From positions 13,162,386 through 13,226,385 of the forward strand of contig CM025856.1 in assembly GCA_003952965.2 (NCBI GenBank): a stretch of 64,000 bases of DNA, written 5' to 3'. This DNA is from Morella rubra (lineage: Eukaryota; Streptophyta; Magnoliopsida; Fagales; Myricaceae). The position numbers and the translations under genes were made by a program. Positions 1 to 14,118 of this stretch are shown here, one piece after another. Below the pieces are notes generated by a model. The model did no database searches and had not been told where the DNA came from. It saw only the letters and a program-made list of their open reading frames with translations. Numbering within the stretch: position 1 is the first letter of the stretch; every line of letters starts with the position of its first letter.

Positions 1-3050
<3,050 letters not shown>

Positions 3051-3317
3051 TTTTTTCATTTTTTTTTTCTGCGTGCTCAATGATTGGGTTTTCCTATCTC
3101 AATCTTATATTGACAAGTCATGTATATTTATTTGAATTTAGGTAGCCATGAGGACTCTGGATATGTAATTTGATACTAAGTCATTCACTTTGTTAGAAAC
3201 AGAAATGCTTTCTATTATTGTTGAATTCGGTGTTATTGTCCTGATTTTACTTGTCTTGCCAATTATATGTTAATTGCAATTGTCAATGGGAGTGCGGAAA
3301 GTGTTTCATCAGGCCCA

Positions 3318-3480
3318 AGAAATTCCAGCCTAGGAAACAGGGGCTCATTGTCTCGTCCCATAGATCCTGGTTTCTTCGCAGAGGAAGATTTTCATCAATC
3401 ACATTCCTTCCCATGAAAGCAAGAATCATCCACAGGTGTTGTCAAACCATGCATCCTAGAAGTGACAATGGGTCTCTCTA
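3318..3480 (+). pseudogene. remnant of a second S-receptor kinase last exon
   Basis: One frame reads LGNRGSLSRP, then PGFFAEEDFHQSHSFP, a stop, then KQESSTG. This lines up with the end of the kinase gene just upstream ([35 protein letters not shown]). The rest of the kinase domain is absent. I infer a decayed partial tandem duplicate about 270 bp downstream of the intact last exon. The alignment is by eye and short. Confidence 0.5.
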
Positions 3481-3699
3481 AGGCAAAACAAACTAGTAAA
3501 ACTTGAAGTTTTATCAAATCCGAAATTTGATAAAAATAGAAAAACTACCTCAATCATCTCCAAACTTGACGAGATTTAAAACCTGACGATGCTATCATTA
3601 TTATAAGATATAAATTAATGAAGATATTTTATATCGAAAAACCTCTAACAGGATGCTGTCCCTTTTTTGGCCTTTCTTTCTAGCCCTAGATGCTAAGCT

Positions 3700-3785
3700 C
3701 AAAAGAATGGACGGCTAGGACCTTCCATCACCGCCCTAAGCTCAGCCTCAGTACTATTGAAAGCCATACCAAAACTTTCTGAAAA
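3700..3785 (-). pseudogene. LINE-type RNase H fragment
   Basis: The minus strand encodes a short run containing NSTEAELRAVMEG before a stop. This is the conserved TEAEL..A...G segment of the RNase H domain found in plant non-LTR retrotransposon polyproteins (RVT_3 family). No longer open frame surrounds it, so it is a scrap of an old LINE insertion. Confidence 0.45.
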
Positions 3786-4158
3786 AACAAGCAACCAAAT
3801 CTCCTTAACAGTCCCGAAGAAACGAAGAAATGAGTTGTTTAAACAAAAGTTCTAGCTCTGTTACACGCAAGGATTAATAGGTCATCAGTTAATGTGTAAA
3901 ACACGTGTTGAAATGCCGAGTCACTCTGAAAGCTTAACCCAATATTGGGTATCGAAGGAGATTAAATGTTTTTTGTTTCCAGGCAATTCCTAATATTTCA
4001 TTGATAGAGGAAAAGTTCATGAGACACTATTCATATGAAGAGCCCAGAGGGCCACCTACTGGACTAATGGGCATAAAGCCCTTTTCAGCAAGCAAAGTGG
4101 GACAAAAGGCCACAAGATCAAGCCAGTTCTAAACTCTAAAGATCCAGAAGAGACAGCC

Positions 4159-4443
4159 GGATCCATAAATCCAGGAACCAAAACTAAACCAAAACGCTCG
4201 TATAGTACAATAGCAAATCACCGCTAGGTTGTCTATGCTCAGGCTCAAAGCCGACCACGCCTTGCTCTTTTGATACCCTTATGTTGGCATAGACAATGAG
4301 GGGACCCTAAAAGAAGAAGGAATGAAGGATCGAGGATGTCGGTGCCTCTCCTCCAGTAAAGGACTTCACCATTGTGTGCGGTGATTTGCTACTGTACCAT
4401 ACGAGCCTTTTGGTTCAGTTTCGGTTCCTAGATCTATGGATCC
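4159..4443. repeat. fold-back inverted repeat, 65-bp arms
   Basis: Left arm 4159-4223 and right arm 4379-4443 are inverted copies of each other, differing at about 8 of 65 positions. The outer ends are both GGATCC-containing. A second, inner 10-bp inverted pair lies in the loop (TTGTCTATGC at 4229-4238, GCATAGACAA at 4287-4296). The whole could fold into a two-tier hairpin. No coding sequence is present. It could be a MITE-like element or a decayed small-RNA-type hairpin; no target-site duplication was recognised. Confidence 0.7.
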
Positions 4444-4854
4444 CGTCTCAAAATCTCTTTTTAAAATTCTCATTTAAAGAGAAAGAAAGTATAATTCAAA
4501 ATTTAAAAAAAAAACAGTTGAAATTCCAACTTTTTACATCCAAAAATTCTTTTCTTCTATTCACCAACTTTTCCTTATTTTTCTATTTGGATGTTTTTCC
4601 ATTTTTTAACTAACTTCTCAACTGTTAATTGAAAATATCATACTTTCACTCTTCTCCCATTAATTCAAGGATGTTATTATAATTTTTCAAATTTTAAACT
4701 TTACACTTTAGTTTTATACTTTTATTTTATATTTTTTATAGAAATCATTATTTTTTAGAAGAATATTGAAATTTTGAGATTAAGTTGAGTATTATATAAT
4801 ATCTCTAATAGAAAAATATAAATCTCAATATAAAAAACTAAAATATCAAAATAA

Positions 4855-5296
4855 AAAAATTAATTCAATCATGAAAAAGAACTATTGAATACAAAATTTG
4901 ATATGATGTGACTGACCCCTCATAGTTTGTTTGCTGATTTTCAATAAAGGTAATTGTAGTGTAGATTAAAAAAAAAAAAAGATACAAAATTTGATAAGTA
5001 ATTTTGCAGTAAGAAGAATAATTTTTAACTAATTTTTTTTATATAATAGTTTATAATTTATTATAAAAAAAATCCTTTTTTATGATTTTGCCTAAGACTC
5101 CAGTTATCTAAAATTAAAAACTGAAAAATTAATTCAATATTAAAAAAGAGCTATTGAATTCAAAATATCAAAATGATTATTTTTACATTTCCAAAAGTAA
5201 GAATAATCATTTTTAATTAAAATTTATTGATATTTATTTTTTAATATAATAGTTTATGATTTATTATTAAAAAATCTATTTTTATGATTTCACCTA
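4855..5296. repeat. diverged AT-rich tandem duplication
   Basis: A block starting AAAAATTAATTCAAT (about 4855-5095) recurs from about 5121 to 5296. Shared anchors are CTATTGAAT-CAAAAT and TATAATAGTTTATRATTTATTAT, both copies ending in TTTTTATGATTT-CCTAA. The second copy is shorter and diverged. The region has very low GC and no coding potential. Confidence 0.55.
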
Positions 5297-5417
5297 ACGG
5301 TTCTGCAAATGGATTAAACTTTGGTATTTGTTGTTCCTACGCTATGAACAAACACCAATGTGTAAAGTAGAGTGAACTTTGTCTAACAATGTATAAAGGA
5401 CGATGTCATGAAGACTT

Positions 5418-5990
5418 TGTTGGGCCAAATTACGTCTCTGTGTAAATTAAATAATAATCCCAAGCAAACCAACAACAAAGCCAAAAAAGAAATAAAGCAA
5501 GCACAAAAAGAACATGCAAGATTTACGTGGAAAACCCTTTAGTGTGAAGGAAAAACTATAGGACAACTTCGAGATAAATCCACTATAATAAAATATAGAT
5601 TACAACACTCAAGTTTATGCCTAAAACTTGAATTCTAGCAAATTAAAATTCAACAAGATCAACTCTCTGAGAAAAATACAATCTCACCACAAATCCTGGA
5701 ATCTGACGAAACTCACCCTGTAGCGAGATCCCCAATTTAAATATCACAATTCCCTGTTGATGAAGGACCCAGATAACCTTCTCAGAGATAACTCAATTTG
5801 TTCCTGTGTGAAAACCACACCTGAAGATCGAAAGAAAAATTTCTGAAAAAGTTTCATTTTTCTCTTCTATTTTCTCTATTTTTCTCTTGGGCGTGCATAG
5901 CTCTTTTTCTTCTCTTGTACAACATCTTTTTCTATTTTTTTTTTTATAGATGTTGTGCGGCAACCCTAATTAGAGAACTAAAGGTATAAC
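5418..5990 (-). mobile_element. Copia LTR-like fragment
   Basis: Begins TGTTGGGCC and contains the TTTACGTGGAAAACC block, followed by a cytosine-poor stretch, in the same order as in the well-defined Copia LTRs at 13471, 15296 and 19993. No internal coding region adjoins it, so it is best read as a solo or truncated LTR. The right boundary is uncertain. Confidence 0.4.
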
Positions 5991-7414
5991 ACTACCATTT
6001 CATGACCCACATGACGCTTCACCATTTGGATAACATCATGGTCTGAAGTAATTAAGACCAACCGATCCATTAGACTCTTACTGGGCATTTGCTAGTATAT
6101 CAAGTCCCCAGTTTTGTACCCATATTTCTTCACTATCGTATGTATCTCAAAGAAGGATAATAAGTCTGGTTTGTACGGCTCATCGTATACATTGGTATCT
6201 CCATCGACATACATACATTCATACTTCTGAACTTCCCACCAAAGTGGACCTCAAAAATAAAATAAAAAACTATAAACTCATCTTCTAGAATAAAACTCCA
6301 CAGTTTCAACCTCCGCCTGCAAGTGGAAGAGACGTGTCAAATCTAATCCACATGACCCATCACAATCAACAATCTATGATGGACGGAGTGTGGACCACAA
6401 ACATAAAGGAACAAGACAAATAAAGCATCTTAAATGGTAGGATAGTTTCTCTTTTCAAGTGTGAAAGAGGCTGCTAGGACCACAAACATAAAGTATCATA
6501 AATAAAGTATTATAAAGTATGTTGCTGACATTACTCCACATTTGAAACAGGGCAAATATTTTTTAATCAGGTTTCAGAGAATCAAGAAAAAAGCAAGAAT
6601 AAATTATGCTTCGACCATGTGAGTTTAAAAGAAGATTAACACAGCAACAGAAGGCCAGGAGTCATTATAACTGATTGAGTAACTCAGAGATCTAGTTCAC
6701 AAAGAGCAACATTATTAAAAGTAATCCAATTTGGGACTTGAAGTAAAATAACACTATAATTCTTTCGTTCCAAAAAAAAAAAAGAAAATCACAAGGAACA
6801 ACAGAGCCACATTGGACCCACAAACTCCCTTTTGTAAAACAACAAACATTGTCTCTACAGACTCGAACATTGTCCCCCCAGGGGTTTTATTGTCAGGTGT
6901 TAAGACTCAAAGCATATAAAATTTACAGCATCATACTGATTCAAATCTAAAATTGACAACATTGTACTCATTCATGTTGAAATATTAAAAAGGTTTCTCA
7001 AACCATGTGGTCGATATTCCATCGTATACTAAACCTTCAGTCAAGTCACAAACAACAAACATCGTATATAAACGGTAAATATTCAATAGAGGGAAGACTT
7101 ACCGAACAAAGTGTGTAGATCGTGCACGAAGAGGAGGACCACCCACGCTTAATCGTCCCTGAGAAAGCTGCGGTCAGCTTTGGTAGGACCCCCTGATTGT
7201 GAAGGCAGCAATTGGTTTGACAAAGAACACTGATTATGAAGGTAAGAACTGCTTCGACGAAGAACACTTAGGGTTTTCAAGAATTGACTACGACAAAGGG
7301 ATTAGGGCACTTCGATTTCAATTCTAATCGTGAATGTCTACAGGTATTTCAGTTACAGTGCAGGTTTAAATAGGGGCACGCTGGTGTTTTTAAAAAATCC
7401 AGCTTACACCTCGT
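5991..7414. other. intergenic, no gene recognised
   Basis: Low-complexity AT-rich sequence with a few short unsupported reading frames. It probably includes further decayed transposon DNA, but no family was recognised. Confidence 0.4.
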
Positions 7415-7664
7415 CAAACATTGGAGGTTAGGGGTATTGGTGTCAAGTGGCAAAAGCGAAGGGCAAAAAGGGACAAGGCAAGTGGCAAATACTCACGTGA
7501 GATGCACATGATGGGTTTTCCATCTAAATTGACAGAAATTATGGATGTAGGGTGCAAACTGTTGGGTCATGGTAGTTTAAGGGTGAAATCTAACAAAAGT
7601 GGTACTTTGGTGTGCAAAGTGAAAAAGGTGTGGTAGTTTGAGGGTGAAAAGTGTAATTTCCCAA
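7415..7664. mobile_element. half of a fold-back element
   Basis: The right end (GGTAGTTTGAGGGTGAAAAG, then TGTAATTTCCC) resembles the right arms of the long-arm fold-back elements elsewhere in the window, such as 24575-25109. The matching left arm is missing. The short open frame here has no recognisable domain. Confidence 0.35.
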
Positions 7665-8914
7665 TACGATTTCATGCACACTCTGTCCAAATAAGGTCGA
7701 TATTTTTCTTTCCAAGCTTGGCCATTTTGCATAAACTCTTATTCATGAACTAATAACTCTTTATTATTGGGATCCAAGACACAATTTCAATTCTTTTAGC
7801 AAGAATATATCAGCTTGGACCAATGAGATAATTTTTACACTCTTAGAAGCTTGATAGGAGATCCTGTAAAATCTATATTGTACTGTATATTCTGTAAACA
7901 TGATCCCTTATATAGTGTATTGTTATACACAAGTATCTCACAATTATGACTCGACCTTGTACAGTTATATTCCTACACCAGAGATACCCTCCTTACTTTT
8001 TGTTTTTGAGTTAAACCTATCTTTTTCTGCCAAGTATTTAGTCTTGTATAATTAATCTAATTTCCTTTTAATTATATGGTTCTGCTACATCTTATGGATA
8101 TACACTTCTGTAATGGACCATACATGTGAACCCAAGATCCACAGACAAAAAGGGGGACCTGAAGGCCAGAAAACTAAACCTAGGCTCAAAAGCCCAAATA
8201 TCTCAAATCAGGGGGCCAAAGGCCCATACAACATTACCACTCATTCCGAATAGAAGTTTCCTTTTGAATTTAGTTTCTGCTAGAAAATGCTACAAAAGAA
8301 GTTAAAATAACTCAATGGAATAAGAAATGTCCTGATTCCATACCACATGGCTCATTTATAATACATTTGGCACGAATTTGATAGTTAGATCTTTTTTAAG
8401 AGTGCAAATTGATGAAATTTAATATTTTTTGAATTCAATGTGTCAAAGGTGAAGATACTTGAGACTCCTATTTAAGATTGTTTTGATAATTTGAATTCAT
8501 GATTTTTTTTCCTTATTCTATCCAGTCAAATGTACGTCGAAGGATTTCTTTTCTTACCCAAAGAACAAGGTAAAAGCTAGAGTAGGACCTGAGGTGAGTC
8601 ACCTATTTTTGTTACAAACACCAAATTTAGGTATGAAAGGAGATAGGAGTTTGTCTAACATCGTGTAAAGCACGTTGCCGCGGAGACTCCGGAGAGGTTG
8701 GGAGATAAGATTTCTAGACGTTTAAGAGCTTAAAATTAATGGTAATTGACTAATGATTGCACACTAGTAATTAATGAACAATTATTACCGCATACAGTCT
8801 AGCCACGAAAATTAGCTTTTATGAATAGAAATTTTCCTTCACCGACTACCTCTTAAATCTCTTTTGGGCGCTTCCACCTAGAAATTTTAACACCGTGTCC
8901 GTATTTATTTCTGG
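7665..8914. other. intergenic, no gene recognised
   Basis: No credible coding sequence. The segment near 7800-7980 has a TATA-rich, retrotransposon LTR-like look (CTTATATAGTGTATTG), but no pair or internal domain was found. From about 8700 it runs into the upstream flank of the 422-bp direct repeat. Confidence 0.35.
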
Positions 8915-9336
8915 CCAGTTCGTGTTTTGCACTGTGACTACTTTTTTTCTTTACTCCCTAATACGAAAATATATAACATTCGATAATTTTCAAAAGGGTA
9001 TTTGAAGGGTTCAAGAAAAATATAAATAAAGCACATCTTATGAGTTTATGGTTAAATATATGTTCACAAGAAAAAGAAAAAACTTGTGTAAAAGGTTTGA
9101 ATTTTCAATAAAAAAAATTATTATTTTCCTTGATTCGAGCTAAATATTGAAATTGAAAAAACATTTAATTTCAAATATTTAATGAGACCAAGGTGTTACT
9201 TGCAAACCAGGGGGACGGATTTAAAAAAATTTGGAGGGCCTAATAGCAATTCTTATAAAATTGAGGTATATAAGGACTATATGATGATGGGGGTTTTAAA
9301 TTTTGGTAGGGCCACGACTCCTCTAGCTTCACCAGT
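8915..9336. repeat. 422-bp direct repeat, copy 1
   Basis: By base-by-base reading this block is identical to 9779-10200, at a constant offset of 864 bp with no indels. It contains no gene. The distal part (from about 9206) starts CAGGGGGACGGATTT and ends CTTCACCAGT, which resembles the ends of GTGGCGGA-type non-autonomous DNA transposons. The flanks on both sides are related to those of copy 2 but broken into patches. Confidence 0.85.
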
Positions 9337-9778
9337 TGGGTCAAGACTGCAAGCTCTCATCAATCAAGTACATGCTCTATTCTCTTTCTTCCTATTTCAG
9401 CTTGGATATGAACTAATTTTTTAGTTCTAAGGTGGATTAATCCCTTAGAGACATGCCAGTGGGGTATGATAAGAAAGTAGATCCTACAGTATTCAAATAT
9501 GGTGGCCGCCTTAGAATAGCTGGACCCAGACCCCCCCAGAGCGGCCAACCAGGAGTGATGGGATATTTGGACATGAGGCGATGCAGACCAAGTGCGCTCC
9601 TGGGCAACGCCCAACCTTGAGACTCCATTCAGGGTACGTCGAAGGGAACCCCTGAGGTGAGGCCTAGGATAGCCATTTCTAGACGTTTAAGAGCGGATTC
9701 ATGGCATACAGTCTAGCCACGAAAATTAGCAACCGAATCTCTTTTGGGCGCTTCCACCTAACACCGTGTCCGTATTTA

Positions 9779-10200
9779 CCAGTTCGTGTTTTGCACTGTG
9801 ACTACTTTTTTTCTTTACTCCCTAATACGAAAATATATAACATTCGATAATTTTCAAAAGGGTATTTGAAGGGTTCAAGAAAAATATAAATAAAGCACAT
9901 CTTATGAGTTTATGGTTAAATATATGTTCACAAGAAAAAGAAAAAACTTGTGTAAAAGGTTTGAATTTTCAATAAAAAAAATTATTATTTTCCTTGATTC
10001 GAGCTAAATATTGAAATTGAAAAAACATTTAATTTCAAATATTTAATGAGACCAAGGTGTTACTTGCAAACCAGGGGGACGGATTTAAAAAAATTTGGAG
10101 GGCCTAATAGCAATTCTTATAAAATTGAGGTATATAAGGACTATATGATGATGGGGGTTTTAAATTTTGGTAGGGCCACGACTCCTCTAGCTTCACCAGT
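9779..10200. repeat. 422-bp direct repeat, copy 2
   Basis: Identical to 8915-9336. The 5' flank (9640-9778) keeps the same ordered landmarks as copy 1 (AGACGTTTAAGAGC, CATACAGTCTAGCCACG, CTCTTTTGGGCGCTTCCACC, ACACCGTGTCCGTATTTA) but lacks the DNA between them. The 3' flank has an extra 48 bp or so before TCAAGACTGCAAGCTCTCAT. Confidence 0.85.
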
Positions 10201-10306
10201 AAAGAGAGGAAAACCGTGGTAATATTATACTTTTTTTTTCCTTTTTAGTCAAGACTGCAAGCTCTCATTAAGATCAAGGAGGTTTGTCAAGTACATGCTC
10301 TAAGGG

Positions 10307-11712
10307 GTATGTCAGAGCCTTTGGAGAAAGACAGGCCAACGAGTAAAGGAGCCTAACGGCTTTACAAACCCAAGCCCAACGAGCGAGAAGAAACCCATAA
10401 AGGGTGGAAAGCCCACGAAGGGCAACAAGCTAAGAGACCCACATAAAAGGAAAGCTGATGGCGAAATAGGATAGTAGAACAGCAGCTGGAGGTGAAGACT
10501 CGGCGAGATCAAAAAAAGGGTGGCACGTGAAATCCACATGTGCGTGCGTGGACCCATTGACAGGATCCCCAGTAAAGACCAGGACTACCACGAGTGGGAA
10601 GATGAAGGGCATTGCCAGTGACCGACCAGTGCGCTCCTGATCATCAAGGAAGGCCGACCGACCGATCAGGAAGACTAACAGACCAGGGCCAGGTAGGCTT
10701 ATTGACTAGGATAGCCAAAGCCGGCTGTTCGATCGGAGCCAACCAAGAAGTCTGGCCGACCAAGGCAACCTAAGCAGATTGACTGGCCAAGACTGCCCAA
10801 GCAGACAGACCGACCAGAGCAGCCAAATCATGCCGACCAATAATAATCTAGGCTTGTCCATGTCATCCAGGCAAGTAAAGAATAAGTACTTACACCTCGG
10901 GCACACCTCAGGCCAAAGTACTTACACCTCGGGCGCACCTCAGGCCGAAGTACCTCACCTCGGCGTCTACACTTGCGCCTCGGGCGCACCTTGGGCCAAA
11001 GTACTTGCACCTCGGCGTCTACACTTGCACTTCGGGCGTTTACATTTCGGCTGGACTAAAGGTGAGACATATATGGCAAAATCCGAGAATCGTATCTTCT
11101 AGATTCGGGCGTTTCTCCGAAAGTCTAGAATATTATCTTTCCTTGTTTGGGTTCAGTTTATTAGGCATGTTATATCAAATCTACTTGATCGACGAGATTG
11201 ACTCCTAAAGATCAGGGATTTGATTTAGATTTGATTTGTGTTCATTAGGGTTTGTAAGCACCTAAGAATGTCTATATAAACACCCTTAGGTGCATTAGTG
11301 TTGGGCATCTAGAGAATTTCAAGAATAGTTGAGTCTTAAAGAGCCTGAGTGCTTTCGGTGACTAGTTTGGAGGAGCATAGGCACGTATATGCTAAGTCGG
11401 TGTCAGGGCTAATAACCTTGTCGCTTGGGATTCATTCTAGGCTAATAACCTAGTTTGGGTACCCTTTCTTGGGCTAATTAACCCTTGATCGGGATTGTCT
11501 TGTTTCTTGTGGTTCAAAGGACTAATAATCCTTAGACCACATTTTCTTTATCATAAACAGTGAGGTATTTGTCATTATTGTGTGTTAGATCTTATATATT
11601 ACGCTCGTGTGTTACTTATAATTGGTCGGAAGGATCGTTGTGTTATTGGAGTAGATCAGATACATGGGAAAATTTGTGCTTGTTTTGGAGTCCTTGACCG
11701 GGGTTCCTAACA
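10307..11712 (+). mobile_element. LTR-like block, possibly a solo LTR
   Basis: The block is bounded approximately by TGTCAGAG on the left and CCTAACA on the right. It has a GC-rich repetitive upstream part and a TATA box at 11272-11280 (CTATATAAA) within a promoter-like context. After this comes a transcribed-looking tract with repeated GGCTAATAACC motifs. This order (U3-like repeats, TATA, R/U5) fits a plant LTR. No coding domain or second copy is present in the window, so the call is inferred. Confidence 0.4.
10887..11045. repeat. GC-rich minisatellite
   Basis: Tandem units built on TACTTACACCTCGGGC, then RCACCTCAGGCCRAAG. Units 1 and 2 (10887-10918 and 10919-10950) are 32 bp each and nearly identical. 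Later units (10951 onward) are longer, with an added CTCGGCGTCTACACTTGC insert that itself repeats. Base composition is sharply higher in GC than the surroundings. Confidence 0.8.
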
Positions 11713-12409
11713 CTCACACACAACCGGTCGTCGGAGAAGACCACAAGGAGCGCCTGGACATTTAGATGTCAACCACCTGGTGCGTGCATACTAGAGAGGA
11801 CCACCTGCCACTAAAAAATGAGGAGAAAAGGACGTGCGTGGTAGCACGTGAGGTCCCACGCGCTGTTTTATCGCAAACTGGCCGGTGCAGAACTCTTCTT
11901 TAGTCAATGTAGATGTCGTCTCCACCAGTTGTGGTCTTCAAAAGCCTCCAAAAATGCGTAGATCTACGCACAAAATCTATCTAAAAAAAGTCCCTAAAAA
12001 TGGTCCGAAGTGGGGATTTATTGAGGGTTCCGGTCACATAAGGCACGAATAGAAGAGGAGGTGAGAGGGGCAGGAGGAGCCCTGCTCGCCCCCAGAGAAG
12101 GAGGTGGGGAAAAAGGTTCATTTAGCCAAAGTGGAGAAAATTCTAGAGAGAAGGCATAGCCTCTCTCTCTAGAATGGTCCAGTGTGGTAATATTAGACTT
12201 GACTAGCTACAAGAAACACTAAAAAAATAAGCCCAAAAAAAAAAGACCAAGAACTACGGATAAAAACTCATTTACACAAATTGAGAAAGGCATGAATTGT
12301 TCTGCTTAAAAACCAGGACGGTTGTTGGACTTCTGGGTGTAGTCAGCTGGGTGATAACCTCCTGTCCTTTTTATTAGAACCTGTACTCGTCTTCATCTTC
12401 TTCCTTTTC
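11713..12409. other. no gene recognised; possible LINE leader
   Basis: GC-richer sequence without a convincing open frame, running into the LINE reverse-transcriptase fragment that follows. It may be decayed 5' sequence of that LINE, but no domain was recognised. Confidence 0.3.
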
Positions 12410-12591
12410 CCCGGAATTGGAAGATTTAATCCATCCTTGTGTGACCAATGATGAGAATGCAACGCTCTGCATTATTCCCTTCCTGGATGAAATTTAGGCT
12501 GCCCTTAGGAATATGAATCCTAACAAGGCTCTTAGGCCTGATGGTATGACTCCTCTATCCTTTACGTCTTGTTGGGATATCGTAGAGGGCT
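12410..12591 (+). pseudogene. LINE reverse-transcriptase fragment
   Basis: One frame reads LIHPCVTNDENATL, a stop, then AALRNMNPNKALRPDGM and then SCWDIVEG. This is the start of the L1-type plant LINE reverse transcriptase (A...M...KAPGPDG). The GPDG proline-glycine context is altered to RPDG. The frame ends where a DNA transposon begins at 12592, and the continuation was not found after it. Confidence 0.65.
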
Positions 12592-13460
12592 CAGTGGCAG
12601 ATCCTGGATTAAATATTAGGGGGGTGGAGTCATAAAAGGGAAATATTCACACTTTGTTTAGAAAATATTTTGAATATATAAAAAAAAAAAATTTCAACCA
12701 AACATCCAAAATTTCAAAAAATTCAATACTATCTCCTACACATTTTCATACCTTTTAAAAAAAATTCCATTCAATCATTATGCACGTTCATCAACCAACA
12801 ATTATATAGAAAATGACATAAATGTTCACTCTAGATTGAAATTAGCAACTAAAGGAGGAAAAAAATTGAGATAAAAAGATTTGAAGTTAAAAAGAGAAAA
12901 TGAGCTTATATAAATTGAAACAACATTAAAAGAAAAAGAAAGAAAAAAACCAAGTTAAAATTGTCATATGCAAAGTCGTTGAAGAAACTTGGTGGGTTAA
13001 ATGATTTCTCTATGTTAACTTTTTCAAAGATGAGGCAAAATTGATAAGGGAAGTGAAATCGAGAGAAATAAATAACAAATTAGAAACAAAAACCAGTATT
13101 TAGGTCATAAAATAAATTGCATCTCTTGGTGAAATTTTAATTCCATTAGCATTTTGTTGTTATTTTAAAAGATACTTTAATTCATTTCTTATTTGTTTGT
13201 ATGATTTTTAAAGCATTAAGTTTGTCTCATTCATTTTGAGGGATAAATGGTATTTAAATAGGCAAAAAAGGGATTGTATTTTTTACCTTGCAAAAGTGAT
13301 TTTTTCAAAATATTTTTTTTTTGGGGGGGGGGGTTAAAATAATATTTGAAGGTGTAAAATTGGGATAGGATAATATTTTTTTACCTTAAAAATGTTTAAA
13401 AGAAAAAAAAAAAAATATTTGTGGGGCGGTAGCCCTTCCGCCCCCCTAAATCCGCCCCTG
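12592..13460. mobile_element. non-autonomous DNA transposon (GTGGCGGA-type ends)
   Basis: The left end CAGTGGCAGAT and the inverted right end CAGGGGCGGAT are imperfect terminal repeats, each followed by a TTAGGGGGG-like tract. The element is flanked by the imperfect direct repeat GTAGAGGGCT (12582-12591) and GTAAGGGGCT (13461-13470). It has no transposase, contains long A and G homopolymers, and sits inside the LINE fragment. The 8-10-bp flank repeat would fit a hAT or Mutator relative. The superfamily is not settled. Confidence 0.6.
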
Positions 13461-13470
13461 GTAAGGGGCT

Positions 13471-14118
13471 TGTTGAGAGAAATAACGACAAACAAACAGC
13501 GGAATAAATCTTCTCTCTAGATGAAAGCAAATAGAGCGTAATCTCAACAATTATACGTACTGAAGAATAATCAATCACACCAAGCAAGAACAACACAAGC
13601 AATTTTTACGTGGAAAACTTTCCCGGTGTGAGGAAGAAAAAACCACGGGACCTAGTCCAGTCAAATCTCCACTATAAACCAAATAATGGGTACACAAAGT
13701 CTTCTCTAGTCACAACTAGAGGCTACAACTCAGATCTTCAAGATGATATCAATCTTGGCAAATACTACGGAAAAACAACGTAGAGAAAATACCAACAATC
13801 CGAGGTTACTGTTCACGTGTACGAACAACTGTTACCGAGCTCAAAATCTGATCTTCACCGTTCAGATGATAGCCCCTTGTGTCGTGAACGTCTCCTCCAA
13901 ATTTCAGCTCGATCGGACCACAGACGAAGCGGGATCTAGCCTTTGATGAAACCTGGGCGTGAAAGAGAAAAACTGCCTCTTTCTTTTCTTTCTCTTCTTT
14001 TAATCCGTACAACTTAAAGAATTCTCCTTAGGGTTATAAGTTAAAACCCTAATGGGCTTTGGGCCTTATTAAAGACCCCCATTGGGCTTTCCTTCACATA
14101 GAAGGAATAAACCCAACA
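13471..14118 (-). mobile_element. Copia LTR, extra copy (LTR-A)
   Basis: Starts TGTTGAGAGAAATA and ends ACCCAACA. It is nearly identical to the LTR pair of the complete Copia at 15296-20644, and is followed by the same polypurine-tract complement (AATCTCCCC) and internal 3' sequence. It begins directly after the right flank repeat of the preceding DNA transposon. Confidence 0.9.

Noticed and set aside
7046-7636. Short frames on both strands
   Set aside because: No domain recognised; the right part falls in a fold-back element fragment.
10887-11045. CRISPR-like array
   Set aside because: Units are contiguous without unique spacers, and the genome is eukaryotic.
10312-11102. Several open frames on both strands over the GC-rich repeats
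   Set aside because: They translate the minisatellite and LTR-like sequence; the repetitive peptides are by-products.
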